DNA of 64,000 nucleotides. It comes from Pseudomonadota bacterium (GTDB taxonomy: Bacteria > Pseudomonadota > Alphaproteobacteria > Rhizobiales > Xanthobacteraceae). The notes under the pieces are model-generated. The model was not told the origin of the DNA. It was given only the letters and a program-made list of their open reading frames with translations, and ran no database searches. This document shows positions 34,770 to 43,457 of this stretch, one piece after another. Made by a program: the position numbers and the translations under genes. The stretch lies in the NCBI GenBank assembly GCA_023422775.1, contig JAFAGM010000063.1, positions 1 through 64,000 on the forward strand, read 5' to 3'. Position 1 is the first letter of the stretch. Every line of letters begins with the position of its first letter.

Positions 34770-36110
34770 ATGCTGCGCGCAGAGGATAACAGGTTCCTGA
34801 CCGAGAGCGGTTCGGGAACGGGGATGGGCGAATTGCTGCGCCGCTTCTGGATCCCGGTGCTGCTGTCGGCGGAATTGCCCGACGCGGACGGGACACCGAA
34901 GAAGATCATCGTCATGGGCGAGGAGCTGCTCGCCTTCCGCGACACCCGCGGCGTGGTCGGCGTCATCGATCAATACTGCCCGCATCGCGGCGCCAATCTC
35001 TGGCTCGGGCGCAACGAGGAATGCGGCATCCGCTGCGTCTATCACGGCTGGAAATTCGATACCGACGGCGCTTGCGTCGACATGCCGACCTCCTATCCCG
35101 ACCTCAACGCCAAGGACCTGATCCGCATCAAGTCCTATCCGGTGCGCGAATGGGGCGACATGATCTGGGCCTATATGGGACCAGTCGAGCAGATGCCCGA
35201 ATTGCCCGCGCTGGAGATGGCGGTGGTGCCGCCCTCGCACCGCTACGTCACCAAGAAGTGGCAGGACTGCAACTGGGTGCAGGCGCTGGAAGGCTCGATC
35301 GACACTGCGCATTTCACCTTCGCACATCTCTCCTTCGAGAAGGAAGAGAACGAGATCCTCGATATCAAGAAGCACTTCGTGAATCCGCTGACGCGGGTCG
35401 CGACCGACCACATGCGCTGGATCGCCGAGGACCCGCGCCCGGTGATCAAGATCAATCCGCACGAGGCCGGTCTCACCGTCGCCGGAGGGCGGCTCACCGG
35501 GTCAGACAATATTTACTGGCGCATTGCCCAGTTCCTGATGCCGGTGCACGCCTATGCGCCAAGCTCGATGCCGGGCGAGAATATCTTCGGCCAGAGTTTT
35601 GTGCCTGTCACCGATACCAATTGCTGGATTTACACCTACGCCTGGAATCCGGAGCGTCCGCTGACGCAGGCCGAGCGCGACGGCTACGATCGCGGCAACG
35701 GCGTGATGGCCGTGGTCGACGAGAATTATGTTCCGCTGCGAAACAAGTCGAACGATTACCTGATCGATCGCAGGCTGCAGAAGACCTCCAGCTACACCGG
35801 CATCAAGGGCGTCTCCGAGCAGGACGCCGCGGTGCAGGACAGCCAGGGCCCGATCGCCGATCGCACCCGCGAACATCTCGGCCCCACCGATCTCGGCATC
35901 ATGCACTTCCGCAAGCTCGTCATGGACGCCGCCCGCGCGCTGCAGCAGGGCGTCGCGCCGCCGCATCTGCAGCACCAGGACCGCTACACGGTGCGCTCCG
36001 GCGCCTGCGTCACCAGCAAGGCCAAGGATCTCACCGCGGTGATGATCGAACGGTTCGGCGATCCCGCGGGCTATGTAGGGTACCCGGGACGGAACGCGGC
36101 GGCGGAATAG
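34770..36110 (+). CDS. Rieske-type aromatic ring-hydroxylating oxygenase, large subunit
   Basis: The 446-residue protein has an N-terminal Rieske domain with the 2Fe-2S ligands Cys70, His72, Cys89 and His92 (CPHRGANLW and CVYHGWKF), and a C-terminal catalytic domain with the non-haem iron pair His181 and His186 in EGSIDTAHFTFAHL. It resembles the phthalate 4,5-dioxygenase and related single-oxygenase-component enzymes. No ferredoxin or reductase gene is adjacent, so electrons must come from a reductase encoded elsewhere. The start ATG at 34770 has a GGAGG site nine bases upstream. A small SnoaL-like gene follows in the opposite direction. Confidence 0.88.
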   Translation: MLRAEDNRFLTESGSGTGMGELLRRFWIPVLLSAELPDADGTPKKIIVMGEELLAFRDTRGVVGVIDQYCPHRGANLWLGRNEECGIRCVYHGWKFDTDGACVDMPTSYPDLNAKDLIRIKSYPVREWGDMIWAYMGPVEQMPELPALEMAVVPPSHRYVTKKWQDCNWVQALEGSIDTAHFTFAHLSFEKEENEILDIKKHFVNPLTRVATDHMRWIAEDPRPVIKINPHEAGLTVAGGRLTGSDNIYWRIAQFLMPVHAYAPSSMPGENIFGQSFVPVTDTNCWIYTYAWNPERPLTQAERDGYDRGNGVMAVVDENYVPLRNKSNDYLIDRRLQKTSSYTGIKGVSEQDAAVQDSQGPIADRTREHLGPTDLGIMHFRKLVMDAARALQQGVAPPHLQHQDRYTVRSGACVTSKAKDLTAVMIERFGDPAGYVGYPGRNAAAE

Positions 36111-36163
36111 GGGCAAACTCTCACAACGTAGAGAGATAACGCCTACATCGGAATCGTCTGGCA

Positions 36164-36538
36164 CTACTCGCGCAGATCGTAGCGGTAGGACTTGGATACG
36201 ATCTTCCAGCCGTCGTTCAGTTTCATCGCCACCAGATAGTCGGTGAAATAGCGCGGCGGCAACTGGCAGCGCACCTTGATGAAGGCGGTCTGGTCGTCGG
36301 CGCGGTCGATCGTGACGATGAAATCCTCGCGCGGCTTGCCTTCCGCCTTCGCCGAGGGGCGCTTGCGCACGCGATCGAGCCAGTCCGGCACGGTAAGAAC
36401 CTGCAATTCGCCCTTCTCCAGCCAGCGCAAATCGGCTGATGAATCGAACATTGCACCGAGCTTTTCGGCATCGCCTTCATACAGGCCATCGAAGTAGTTC
36501 TTGACCACGGCTTCCACGGTCGATCGGTCGTGACTCAC
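36164..36538 (-). CDS. SnoaL-like / NTF2-fold small protein
   Basis: The 124-residue protein has the pattern of the NTF2-like superfamily: VEAVVKNYFDGLYEGDAEKLG and AMFDSSADLRWLEKGELQVLT. Members are small cone-shaped enzymes or binding proteins (hydroxysteroid isomerases, polyketide cyclases and beta subunits of ring-hydroxylating oxygenases). It converges with the Rieske oxygenase gene and could be related to it, but genuine beta subunits are longer and usually lie downstream on the same strand. There is no signal peptide. The exact function cannot be assigned. Confidence 0.7.
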   Translation of the reverse strand: MSHDRSTVEAVVKNYFDGLYEGDAEKLGAMFDSSADLRWLEKGELQVLTVPDWLDRVRKRPSAKAEGKPREDFIVTIDRADDQTAFIKVRCQLPPRYFTDYLVAMKLNDGWKIVSKSYRYDLRE

Positions 36539-36638
36539 GGCAGTTCCTCCGGCGAAAAGAAATTTGTCCGGTTGAATTAAGCCACGAACCTGTTCATTGC
36601 GCTATGGGTGACTTCATCACAGGTGAGAGGGATGAGAA

Positions 36639-37067
36639 GTGACGGGTTCAGCAAAATCGAACGCTCGCATTCTGGCCGGAGAATGCTTCTGCCGTGCGGT
36701 GGGCTATGCCGTGGCGGACGAATTTGCATATGCGATGAACTGCCATTGTTCGGGCTGCAGGCGCGCCACCGGTGCGGCGTTCAAGCCGTTTGCCGGCATT
36801 GCCCGCGACAAGCTCAGCGTCAGCAGGGGCGAAGACAAGCTCACGACGTATGGTGGCGAGGCAAACCATGACGCGCATTGCGGACGCTGCGGCTCGCTGC
36901 TCTATTCGGTCGTGCGTGACGGCGCCTTCGTCCACGTCGCCATGGGCACGCTGGCCGATAATCCCTCGATCCGCCCGACGGCCCATATCTTCGTCGGTTC
37001 GAAGGCGCCCTGGTTTGCGATCACCGACGATCTGCCGCAATATCAGGAACACGTCGTGCCGCGCTGA
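36639..37067 (+). CDS. GFA family protein (glutathione-dependent formaldehyde-activating fold)
   Basis: The 142-residue protein has the GFA/CENP-V zinc fold. Zinc ligands are CFCRAVGY, CHCSGCRRATG and CGRCGSLLY, with the expected spacing. The founding enzyme condenses glutathione with formaldehyde, but most family members have no known activity. The start is the GTG at 36639, with a purine-rich stretch (GAGAGGGATGAG) upstream; an alternative ATG in another frame is not usable. The gene stands alone. Confidence 0.82.
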   Translation: MTGSAKSNARILAGECFCRAVGYAVADEFAYAMNCHCSGCRRATGAAFKPFAGIARDKLSVSRGEDKLTTYGGEANHDAHCGRCGSLLYSVVRDGAFVHVAMGTLADNPSIRPTAHIFVGSKAPWFAITDDLPQYQEHVVPR

Positions 37068-37302
37068 GCGCCGCCTCCGTGGAATGGATGCTCGTGGCCT
37101 GGGGTCTATATCCGGTCGGGGAACCCGGCCGGGGCCGGTTAATGATCAGCCATGGGGCGAACCGCCGGGGCGCTGGCCCGACTAACGAAGGGACGAGCGC
37201 GCGATTCACGTGTGCGTGGTTCGTGACGTAACTCACAAAGTCCGGCTGCTGGCTCTGATAGGCAGTCCGGCGTGGCAGAAAGTGCGAGGCTCCGGAAGTG
37301 TC

Positions 37303-39114
37303 ATGGTCAAATCTGGATCTTTAGGATTGGTTCGATGGATGCTGGCGGCGGCGGCATCCCTGCTGGTCTGCGGACCGGCCCTTGCCGAGAAGCGCGTGGC
37401 GCTGGTGCTCGGCAATTCGGCCTACCAGAACGTCGCACCGCTCGCCAATCCGGTTAACGACAGCAGCAAGATCGCGTCGACGCTGAAAGAAGCCGGCTTC
37501 GATGTCGTCGATTCCCGCCGGGACCTCTCTGCTGCCGACACGAGGCGCGCGCTGCGTGATTTTGCCGATCGCTCCCGCGATGCCGATATCGCCGTCGTCT
37601 ATTACGCCGGCCATGGCATCGAGGTGGACGGCGGAAACTACCTGATTCCGGTGGATGCAAAGCTGGAACGCGACACCGACGTCTATGACGAAGCGCTGTC
37701 GCTCGACCGCATCCTGATCGCGATCGAGCCGGCCAAGAAATTGCGGCTCGTGATCCTCGACGCCTGCCGCGACAATCCCTTTGCCAGGACGATGAAGCGG
37801 ACCGTGGCGTCGCGGGCGATCGGGCAGGGTCTCGCCAAGGTCGAGCCGACCAGTCCGAACGTCCTGATCGCCTATTCGGCCAAGGCTGGATCCACGGCCG
37901 CCGACGGCGACGGCAAGAACAGCCCGTTTACGTCGGCCCTGTCACACCATTTGACGAAGCCCGGGCTCGATGTGCGCCGGGCCTTTGGCTTTGTCCGCGA
38001 CGAGGTGCTCAAGTCCACGGGCAACAAGCAGGAACCCTTTGTGTACGGCTCGCTCGGCGGTGAAGACGTGCCGCTGGTGCCGGCTCGCCCGGCGGCAGCC
38101 GCGCCTGCGACGCCCGCGCTCAGTGCGCAGGCCGAAGCCCGCCGCGACTATGAACTGGCGCTGCAGGTCGGCAACGAGAGCGCGCTCAACGCGTTCCTCG
38201 CGCAATATCCCGACGGCTTCTACGCCAGTCTTGCCAGGCTTCAGCTCGACAAGCTCGCCGCCGAGGAAACCCGCGTTGCCGCGACCGAGAAGGCGCGGCT
38301 GGCCGAACAGGAGCGTGTGCGGCTCGCGGCCGAGGGCGCCCAGAAGGCGAAGCAGGCAAAGGCCGAAGCCGAAGCCAGGGCCGCCGAGCAGGCTCGGATC
38401 GCGGCCGAAAAGGCCAAGCAGGTGGCGCAGGACCAGGCCGCCGCGGCCGAACAGAAGCGCATCGACGCCGAAAAGGCTGCCGCCGACAACGTCGCCAACG
38501 ACAAGGCTGCGGCCGACAAGGCCGTGAACGTTGCAGCCCTCGCCGCCGGCCCGCCGCAGGCTGATGTTACCCAGTCGGTGCAGGCCGAACTGCGCCGCGT
38601 CGGCTGTCTGACCGGCTCGACCGACGGCAACTGGAATGCCGCCTCGCAGCGTTCGCTGACATTGTTCAACCGCTACGCCGGTACCAGGCTCGACACCAGG
38701 CTGGCTTCAACCGATGCGCTCGACACGATCAAGTTGAAGTCGGCGCGGGTTTGCCCGCTGGTCTGCGAGCACGGCTACAAGGCCGACGGCGAGCGGTGCA
38801 CGAAGATCACCTGCGCCGCTGGCTCGTCCCTCAACGACGACAACGAGTGCGAGAAGCGCCGCGGGAAGAAGCCGGTCGCCAAGCGCGATACCGACGATCG
38901 TCGGGAGCGCGGGCGCCAAGTTCGAGGACGGCCCGAATCCATTCCCGGGCTGGCCGGTGCCGGCGTCGTCAGGCCTCGCAGATCGGCGGGCGGATCGGGC
39001 CAGTTCGTTTGCGACGCAGGTGGCTGCCGGCCGGTCAGCCGCGGCTGTCGCATCGACTATCAGGGTGGCTCACCGCGCAACGGCACTGGCGGCAATGTGG
39101 AAGTCTGCAACTGA
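37303..39114 (+). CDS. secreted caspase-fold (peptidase C14-like) protein with cysteine-rich C-terminus
   Basis: The 603-residue protein has a signal peptide (cleaved near residue 28, PALA-EK) and then a caspase-fold domain (about 30-255) with the catalytic dyad in YYAGHG (His104) and LDACRDNPF (Cys155). A long helical region with many Ala, Lys and Glu repeats spans about 275-410. Then comes a peptidoglycan-binding-like block (ELRRVGCLTGSTDGNWNAAS, about 429-470). The C-terminus has cysteine-rich segments (CPLVCEHGYKADGERCTKITC and FVCDAGGCRP) that may form disulfides. Bacterial proteins of this type are common in Bradyrhizobium; their substrates and roles are unknown. The ATG at 37303 was chosen for its signal peptide and GGAAG site. 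Confidence 0.85.
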   Translation: MVKSGSLGLVRWMLAAAASLLVCGPALAEKRVALVLGNSAYQNVAPLANPVNDSSKIASTLKEAGFDVVDSRRDLSAADTRRALRDFADRSRDADIAVVYYAGHGIEVDGGNYLIPVDAKLERDTDVYDEALSLDRILIAIEPAKKLRLVILDACRDNPFARTMKRTVASRAIGQGLAKVEPTSPNVLIAYSAKAGSTAADGDGKNSPFTSALSHHLTKPGLDVRRAFGFVRDEVLKSTGNKQEPFVYGSLGGEDVPLVPARPAAAAPATPALSAQAEARRDYELALQVGNESALNAFLAQYPDGFYASLARLQLDKLAAEETRVAATEKARLAEQERVRLAAEGAQKAKQAKAEAEARAAEQARIAAEKAKQVAQDQAAAAEQKRIDAEKAAADNVANDKAAADKAVNVAALAAGPPQADVTQSVQAELRRVGCLTGSTDGNWNAASQRSLTLFNRYAGTRLDTRLASTDALDTIKLKSARVCPLVCEHGYKADGERCTKITCAAGSSLNDDNECEKRRGKKPVAKRDTDDRRERGRQVRGRPESIPGLAGAGVVRPRRSAGGSGQFVCDAGGCRPVSRGCRIDYQGGSPRNGTGGNVEVCN

Positions 39115-39169
39115 GAGCGGGAGCGGCAAACATCGTGATTTCCCTCGATCCGATCCCGGCCACTGACAA

Positions 39170-39850
39170 CTAAATGGCGGTGGCCGCGATGTTGACCATC
39201 AGCGCTAGCAGCGCGGTATTGAACACGAACGAGATGATGCCGTGCACGGTCGCGGTGCGGCGGATGACCCTGTCGGTGATGCCGACGTCGGAAACCTGCG
39301 CCGTCATGCCGATCACGAAAGAGAAGTAGACGAAGTCCCAGTAATCCGCCTCGGCATGCGTCTCGCCACTCGGAAACTGCAGGCCGCCCGGCTTGCTGCC
39401 GCGGTAGAACTCATGGGCGTAATGCAGCGCGAACGAGGTATGCACCAGCGTCCATGACAACGCGATCGTCACGATGGCGAGGACCAGCCCGGCGGGGTTG
39501 CCCTTCGAAGCGCCAAGCTCGAACAGGATGGCGGCGAGGCTCGCGAAGGCGCCGAGCGCGGTGAGCAGCAGCACCACGAAGCGCCCGTCGTCCTGCAACG
39601 CCGCGCTGCGACGGATATAGGCGATGCCACAGCGCAGCATCATGCTGTAGGCTAGGACGAGATACAGCGCGGCAAATGCATCCCAGCCGACGACGAGACG
39701 CGTCACCAGGCGGCGGGTATCGGGCAGCAGCAGGAAAACAGCGATGCCGATTGCGATGGCAATGAAGGTTCGCGGTCTTGAGTAGACGACGCGGACCAGC
39801 AGCGGCCGGTTGCGGAAACGAACAAGGTGCTTTTCGAATTCCTTGTCCAT
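39170..39850 (-). CDS. DUF1345 membrane protein
   Basis: This 226-residue protein of the DUF1345 family has about five hydrophobic helices. The start is placed at 39850 (MDKEFEKHLVRF) because the upstream in-frame sequence is derived from the palindromic repeat at 39873. Typical family sequence is ETHAEADYWDFVYFSFVIGMTAQVSDV. The family is widespread in alphaproteobacteria and its function is unknown. It is divergent in content from the secreted protein encoded before it, and the two genes are convergent. Confidence 0.83.
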   Translation of the reverse strand: MDKEFEKHLVRFRNRPLLVRVVYSRPRTFIAIAIGIAVFLLLPDTRRLVTRLVVGWDAFAALYLVLAYSMMLRCGIAYIRRSAALQDDGRFVVLLLTALGAFASLAAILFELGASKGNPAGLVLAIVTIALSWTLVHTSFALHYAHEFYRGSKPGGLQFPSGETHAEADYWDFVYFSFVIGMTAQVSDVGITDRVIRRTATVHGIISFVFNTALLALMVNIAATAI

Positions 39851-39872
39851 CCGCTCGTCCGTCAACTCATGC

Positions 39873-39977
39873 TGGAGCGTTTTCCAGCGAAGTGGAAACC
39901 GGTTCGCGTCAAGAAAACGCGTCAAAACAAGAATCTATAGCCCCGTTCCGATTCCATCGGAACGGAAAAGACTCTAG
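39873..39977. repeat. about 100-bp palindromic repeat, copy 2 of 3
   Basis: Copy two of the element at 4947 and 57418, with the same two hairpins; the perfect 10-bp stem CCGTTCCGAT/ATCGGAACGG is at 39943-39965. Its right end (ACTCTAG) contains the TAG stop of ispA on the minus strand, and its left part has been read into a false N-terminal extension of the DUF1345 gene. Here it lies between two genes on the same strand. Confidence 0.92.
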
Positions 39978-40894
39978 TTCTTGCGCTCCGCGACGAAGCG
40001 TGCGGCCGCCCGGAGAACGTCGCCCTTGGCGCCGAACACCGACAGCGCCGAATCCGCCCGCGCCAGCAGATCGCCGATGCGCTGCCTGGCGCCGTCGATC
40101 CCGAGTTGGGTGACGAACGTGGTCTTGCCCAGCGCGGCATCGGCGCCGGCTGGCTTGCCTAGCGCGGCGGCGTCGCCTTCGACGTCGAGCAGGTCGTCGG
40201 CGATCTGGAAGGCCTCGCCGAGCGCGCGGCCGTAATCGTCGAGCGCCTGATATTCCCTTTGCGTGGACTGGCCGAGGATGGCGCCGGCGATGCAGCCGTA
40301 GCGCAGCAGCGCGCCGGTCTTCATCTGCTGCAGCCGCGCCACGTCGACCGGTTCGCGGTCGCCGAACCGCCCTTCTCCGGCGAGGTCCAGGATCTGGCCG
40401 CCGACCATGCCGCCGATGCCCGACGCCCGCGCCAGCGCGCGCGTCAGCAGCAGGCGCACATTGGCGTCCTCGTGGATCTCGTCGCGGGTGACGATGTCGA
40501 ATGCCAGCGTCAGCAGGCCGTCGCCGGCGAGGATCGCGGTGGCGTCGTCGGTCTTCTTGTGCAGCGTGGGCCGGCCGCGGCGCAAATCGCTGTTGTCCAT
40601 CGCCGGCAGGTCGTCATGGATCAGGGAATAACAGTGGATGCATTCCAACGCGGCACCGACAAGGAGGCCCGCCTCGCGCGGAACGCCGAATACGGCCGAG
40701 CTTTCGACTGCCAGAAAGGGGCGCAGTCGCTTTCCGCCGTTGAGGCTGGAATAGCGCATGGCGTCCATCAGCCGCTTCGGGCGGGCGATCTCGTCAGGCA
40801 ACAGCGTGTCGGACAAAAGTTTCGCCAGCAACGCTTCGGTATCTTCCGCGGTCTGGTCCAGGCGTTTGGCAAAGTCGGAAGCGGCGGTCGTCAT
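39974..40894 (-). CDS. ispA: farnesyl diphosphate synthase (short-chain polyprenyl synthetase)
   Basis: IspA (306 residues) condenses isopentenyl diphosphate with allylic diphosphates to give farnesyl diphosphate, the precursor of quinones, hopanoids and undecaprenol. Both aspartate-rich motifs are present: IHDDLPAMDNSDLRRG and QIADDLLDVEGD. GGKRLRPFL near the N-terminus binds the diphosphate. The start at 40894 (MTTAASDFAK) has a GGAGC site; a longer frame reaches 40927. The stop codon lies inside the 100-bp repeat. Other prenyl synthases share these motifs, so the chain length is inferred from the family and its size. Confidence 0.9.
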   Translation of the reverse strand: MTTAASDFAKRLDQTAEDTEALLAKLLSDTLLPDEIARPKRLMDAMRYSSLNGGKRLRPFLAVESSAVFGVPREAGLLVGAALECIHCYSLIHDDLPAMDNSDLRRGRPTLHKKTDDATAILAGDGLLTLAFDIVTRDEIHEDANVRLLLTRALARASGIGGMVGGQILDLAGEGRFGDREPVDVARLQQMKTGALLRYGCIAGAILGQSTQREYQALDDYGRALGEAFQIADDLLDVEGDAAALGKPAGADAALGKTTFVTQLGIDGARQRIGDLLARADSALSVFGAKGDVLRAAARFVAERKN

Positions 40895-41079
40895 CAAGAA
40901 TAGCTCCAGATCGATTTGGCCGGACAATCGTTGATGGCAACGGCTTCGTCAATTCCATGACTTTGGTCACAGCGCCCTAAAAGTGCTGGAAAACGTGCGG
41001 AATATCATGGAGATGTCACGTGGGTGGAGGTCTTATGGGCGGCCTCTGCCGGCCTGGGGGCTGATCCGGATCACCCGAT

Positions 41080-41757
41080 TTGCGCATTTTCCGAATTTTG
41101 CTGCTGTTCCTGCTGGTGGTGCTGTTGCTGCCCTATCTGGTGACGCCGTTTTACCGCACCGGCCATCCGGTCTCGACGCTGATGGCCTGGCGCTGGCTCA
41201 AGGGCGCGCCGGTGTCGCGGCAATGGATCGATTTCAAGGCGATTTCGCCTTACCTGCCGCGCTCGGTGGTGGGATCCGAGGACGCCAAATTCTGCAGCCA
41301 TCATGGGATCGATTGGAACGCGCTGCAGGATGCGATCGAAGATGCCGAGGACGGCGAGGCGCAGCGTGGCGGTTCGACCATTACCCAGCAGGTGGCCAAG
41401 AACCTGTTCCTGTGGCCGGGCCGCAGCGTGATCCGCAAGGGCCTGGAACTGCCGCTGGCGATGTGGATCGATCTGGTGCTGCCCAAGCAGCGGATCCTTG
41501 AAATCTACCTCAACATCGCCGAACTTGGCCCATCCGGGCAGTTCGGGGCCGAGGCCGGGTCGATGTACGCGTTCGGCCGTTCGGCAGCGACGCTTTCGGC
41601 GCGCGAGGCCGCCTTGCTGGCGGCAATCCTGCCCAATCCCGTCAGGCGCAGCGCCCGCAATCCAGGCCCCGGCGTGCGGAGATTGGCCGGGACCTACATG
41701 GCGCGGGCCAATGCCGCGGCCCTGCAGCGGTGCTGGAACGAGAATCGTGCCTTTTGA
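41080..41757 (+). CDS. mtgA: monofunctional peptidoglycan glycosyltransferase
   Basis: MtgA (225 residues) polymerises lipid II into glycan strands at the inner membrane without a transpeptidase domain. A membrane anchor occupies residues 3-24. The glycosyltransferase motifs are SEDAKFCSHHGIDW (catalytic Glu67), GGSTITQQVAKNLFLWPGRS and KQRILEIYLNIAELG. No ATG is available in frame, since a stop at 41062-41064 leaves only the TTG at 41080 as a likely start. Length and order fit the family. Together with PBP1A at 5-7 kb it gives two glycosyltransferases in this window. Confidence 0.9.
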   Translation: MRIFRILLLFLLVVLLLPYLVTPFYRTGHPVSTLMAWRWLKGAPVSRQWIDFKAISPYLPRSVVGSEDAKFCSHHGIDWNALQDAIEDAEDGEAQRGGSTITQQVAKNLFLWPGRSVIRKGLELPLAMWIDLVLPKQRILEIYLNIAELGPSGQFGAEAGSMYAFGRSAATLSAREAALLAAILPNPVRRSARNPGPGVRRLAGTYMARANAAALQRCWNENRAF

Positions 41758-41910
41758 GCCAATTTTCGGCCAATTTAACCGCATGCCGGCCTAGCTTTAC
41801 GCCATGCCATCCTCTATAAGCGCGGCCTTATCGGCATCGCAGCCCACGCGCCTTGCGCGGGGCCGTCCGGCTTCGGAGGATGCCTCAGACAACACCCCTA
41901 GAGGACCGTT

Positions 41911-42096
41911 ATGGCCGTTCCCAGAAGAAAAACATCGCCCTCGCGGCGTGGCATGCGCCGCTCGGCGGACGCACTGAAGAAGCCGACCTATGCCGAGGAC
42001 AAGGATTCCGGCGAACTCCGCCGCCCGCACCACCTCGATCTGAAAACCGGCATGTACAAGGGCCGCCAGGTTCTCAAGGCGAAGAAGGAATCCTGA
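41911..42096 (+). CDS. rpmF: 50S ribosomal protein L32
   Basis: This 61-residue protein has MAVPRRKTSPSRRGMRRSAD and HHLDLKTGMYKGRQVLKAKK, the pattern of alphaproteobacterial L32. This form lacks the zinc-binding cysteines found in other L32 proteins. It has a good ribosome site (GAGG) upstream. In many bacteria plsX and fab genes follow rpmF; here they do not, and a membrane protein of unknown function follows after 134 bases, so the classical arrangement is broken. A GC-rich hairpin (42113-42131) after the stop could act as a weak terminator. Confidence 0.96.
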   Translation: MAVPRRKTSPSRRGMRRSADALKKPTYAEDKDSGELRRPHHLDLKTGMYKGRQVLKAKKES

Positions 42097-42230
42097 CCGG
42101 ACACGGGACCAGGCGCCGCAGTGAGCGGCGTCTGCCCGAATTTGGCCAACGAGTGGGCCAACGGTTCCCGCGGTGAAACAGTGTGATTCGCCCCGGAACG
42201 TTCCGGTTTTCCTAGCAAGGCGCGATACCC

Positions 42231-42941
42231 ATGGTCGGTTTTCCGCTGCTCCTGATTCCGCTCGCGATCTACAACATCATTGTCTTTCTGATGCCCGGCG
42301 TTTCGTTCACCGATCCGCTGGTGAAGCTGACGTTGGTCTCCGGCGCGGAATGGACGGTGACGCTGAGCGACGTGCTGCTGACGCTCGGTATCCTGCTGCT
42401 GCTCGCCGAAGTCATCAAAGGCGCGCGGCCCGGCGCAAAGTACCTCACCGACCATCTGCTCTCGCTGATCGTGTTCGGTGCGGCCGCGGCGGAATTCGTG
42501 ATGTGGCCGAAGTTCGGCACCTCGACATTCTTCCTGCTGACGGCGCTGGCGCTGGTGGACTTCCTGTCCGGCCTCGCCTTGCGCACCCGGCGCAAAGCTG
42601 TGGCGGCGGCGGCGCCTGCGCCGTCGAGAAAGGGTGCGGCAAAAGTCGAGGAGCCGGCGCCCGAACCCCGGCCACCGACGCCTGAGCCTGCCGCGCCGCC
42701 TGCGGCCGTGGTTCCTCCGGCAGCTTCGGTCGCCGAATCCGTGTTGCTGGATCCCCCTGAACCGAAGCCGGTGCAACCCGCACCGAAGCCGGTGCCCCCC
42801 GACAGCTGGCCCGATGTGGCCGCGGCGAAGATCCCCTCGGCGGAGACGCCGTCGCCGGAAGTCCCGTCGCCGGGAATACAGCCGGGCAGCGGTTCGCTGC
42901 CCCCTGACAAGCCGGATACGCCGCCGCGTCAGGCTGACTAG
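42231..42941 (+). CDS. uncharacterised membrane protein with proline-rich tail
   Basis: I do not recognise this 236-residue protein. The N-terminal half has four hydrophobic helices (starting MVGFPLLLIPLAIYNIIVF, with DVLLTLGILLLLAEVIKG). The C-terminal half (about 125-236) is rich in Pro, Ala and Glu (for example PAPEPRPPTPEPAAPP and PEPKPVQPAPKPVPP), probably disordered. The composition suggests a membrane anchor carrying a flexible arm, for example for wall spanning or protein docking. Its stop overlaps the stop of the following gene on the opposite strand by four bases (CTAG). Confidence 0.7.
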   Translation: MVGFPLLLIPLAIYNIIVFLMPGVSFTDPLVKLTLVSGAEWTVTLSDVLLTLGILLLLAEVIKGARPGAKYLTDHLLSLIVFGAAAAEFVMWPKFGTSTFFLLTALALVDFLSGLALRTRRKAVAAAAPAPSRKGAAKVEEPAPEPRPPTPEPAAPPAAVVPPAASVAESVLLDPPEPKPVQPAPKPVPPDSWPDVAAAKIPSAETPSPEVPSPGIQPGSGSLPPDKPDTPPRQAD

Positions 42942-43225
42942 ATCGTCTGCCGGGTTCGGAAGCCGCTGCGGTAGCGGGCGGTCTGGCTGGCGCCGTAGGC
43001 GGTCTGCGCGTCCGCCAGCGACGCCTGCCGCGGGTTGCGGCTCTGCGGGATCTCGTCGGCGGCGGCAATCAATTGCGCGAGGAAGCTCGGATCGGGCCGC
43101 GGCGTGGCCTGCCTCGGCGCCCATTGCACCGACTGGGCGACGGGCACGAGCGCCATGCCGGGCGGTTGGTCTGCGTCGACGAACTCGCCATCCAGAATCT
43201 CTTCCGATCGATCGATATCCAGCAT
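42938..43225 (-). CDS. small uncharacterised protein
   Basis: This 95-residue protein starts MLDIDRSEEILDGEFVDADQ and ends YRSGFRTRQTI. I do not recognise it. It has no signal peptide or membrane segment; the middle is rich in Ala and Pro and the C-terminus is basic. The ATG at 43225 is chosen over a longer frame to 43276. Codon usage is similar to neighbours and the reading frame is intact, which supports a real gene, but the evidence is moderate. Confidence 0.5.
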   Translation of the reverse strand: MLDIDRSEEILDGEFVDADQPPGMALVPVAQSVQWAPRQATPRPDPSFLAQLIAAADEIPQSRNPRQASLADAQTAYGASQTARYRSGFRTRQTI

Positions 43226-43457
43226 CGCACACCGTAACCGGCTAAAACTGTCACGTTTTGGGACGTTACGCCCCACTGCGATCTGATCCTCGCAAGGCCT
43301 ATGCCGTTCCCCGCCGTTTCGTTCCCGGCAGGTCTGGGAAGCCCTTCAAACGTGGTTTCCGGATTATTTATGAACTTTGCCTAGCCTGCGATTCGAAAGA
43401 GCCACTATCCTCAGGCTATTGGGAATCACCCGGTGGTGTCCCGAATCGAGGCAACCG

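Noticed and set aside
37303..39114. Caspase-fold gene as part of a defence or programmed-death system
   Set aside because: Neighbours are a GFA protein, a DUF1345 protein and ispA. No effector, sensor or reverse transcriptase partner is present, and a signal peptide points to the envelope.
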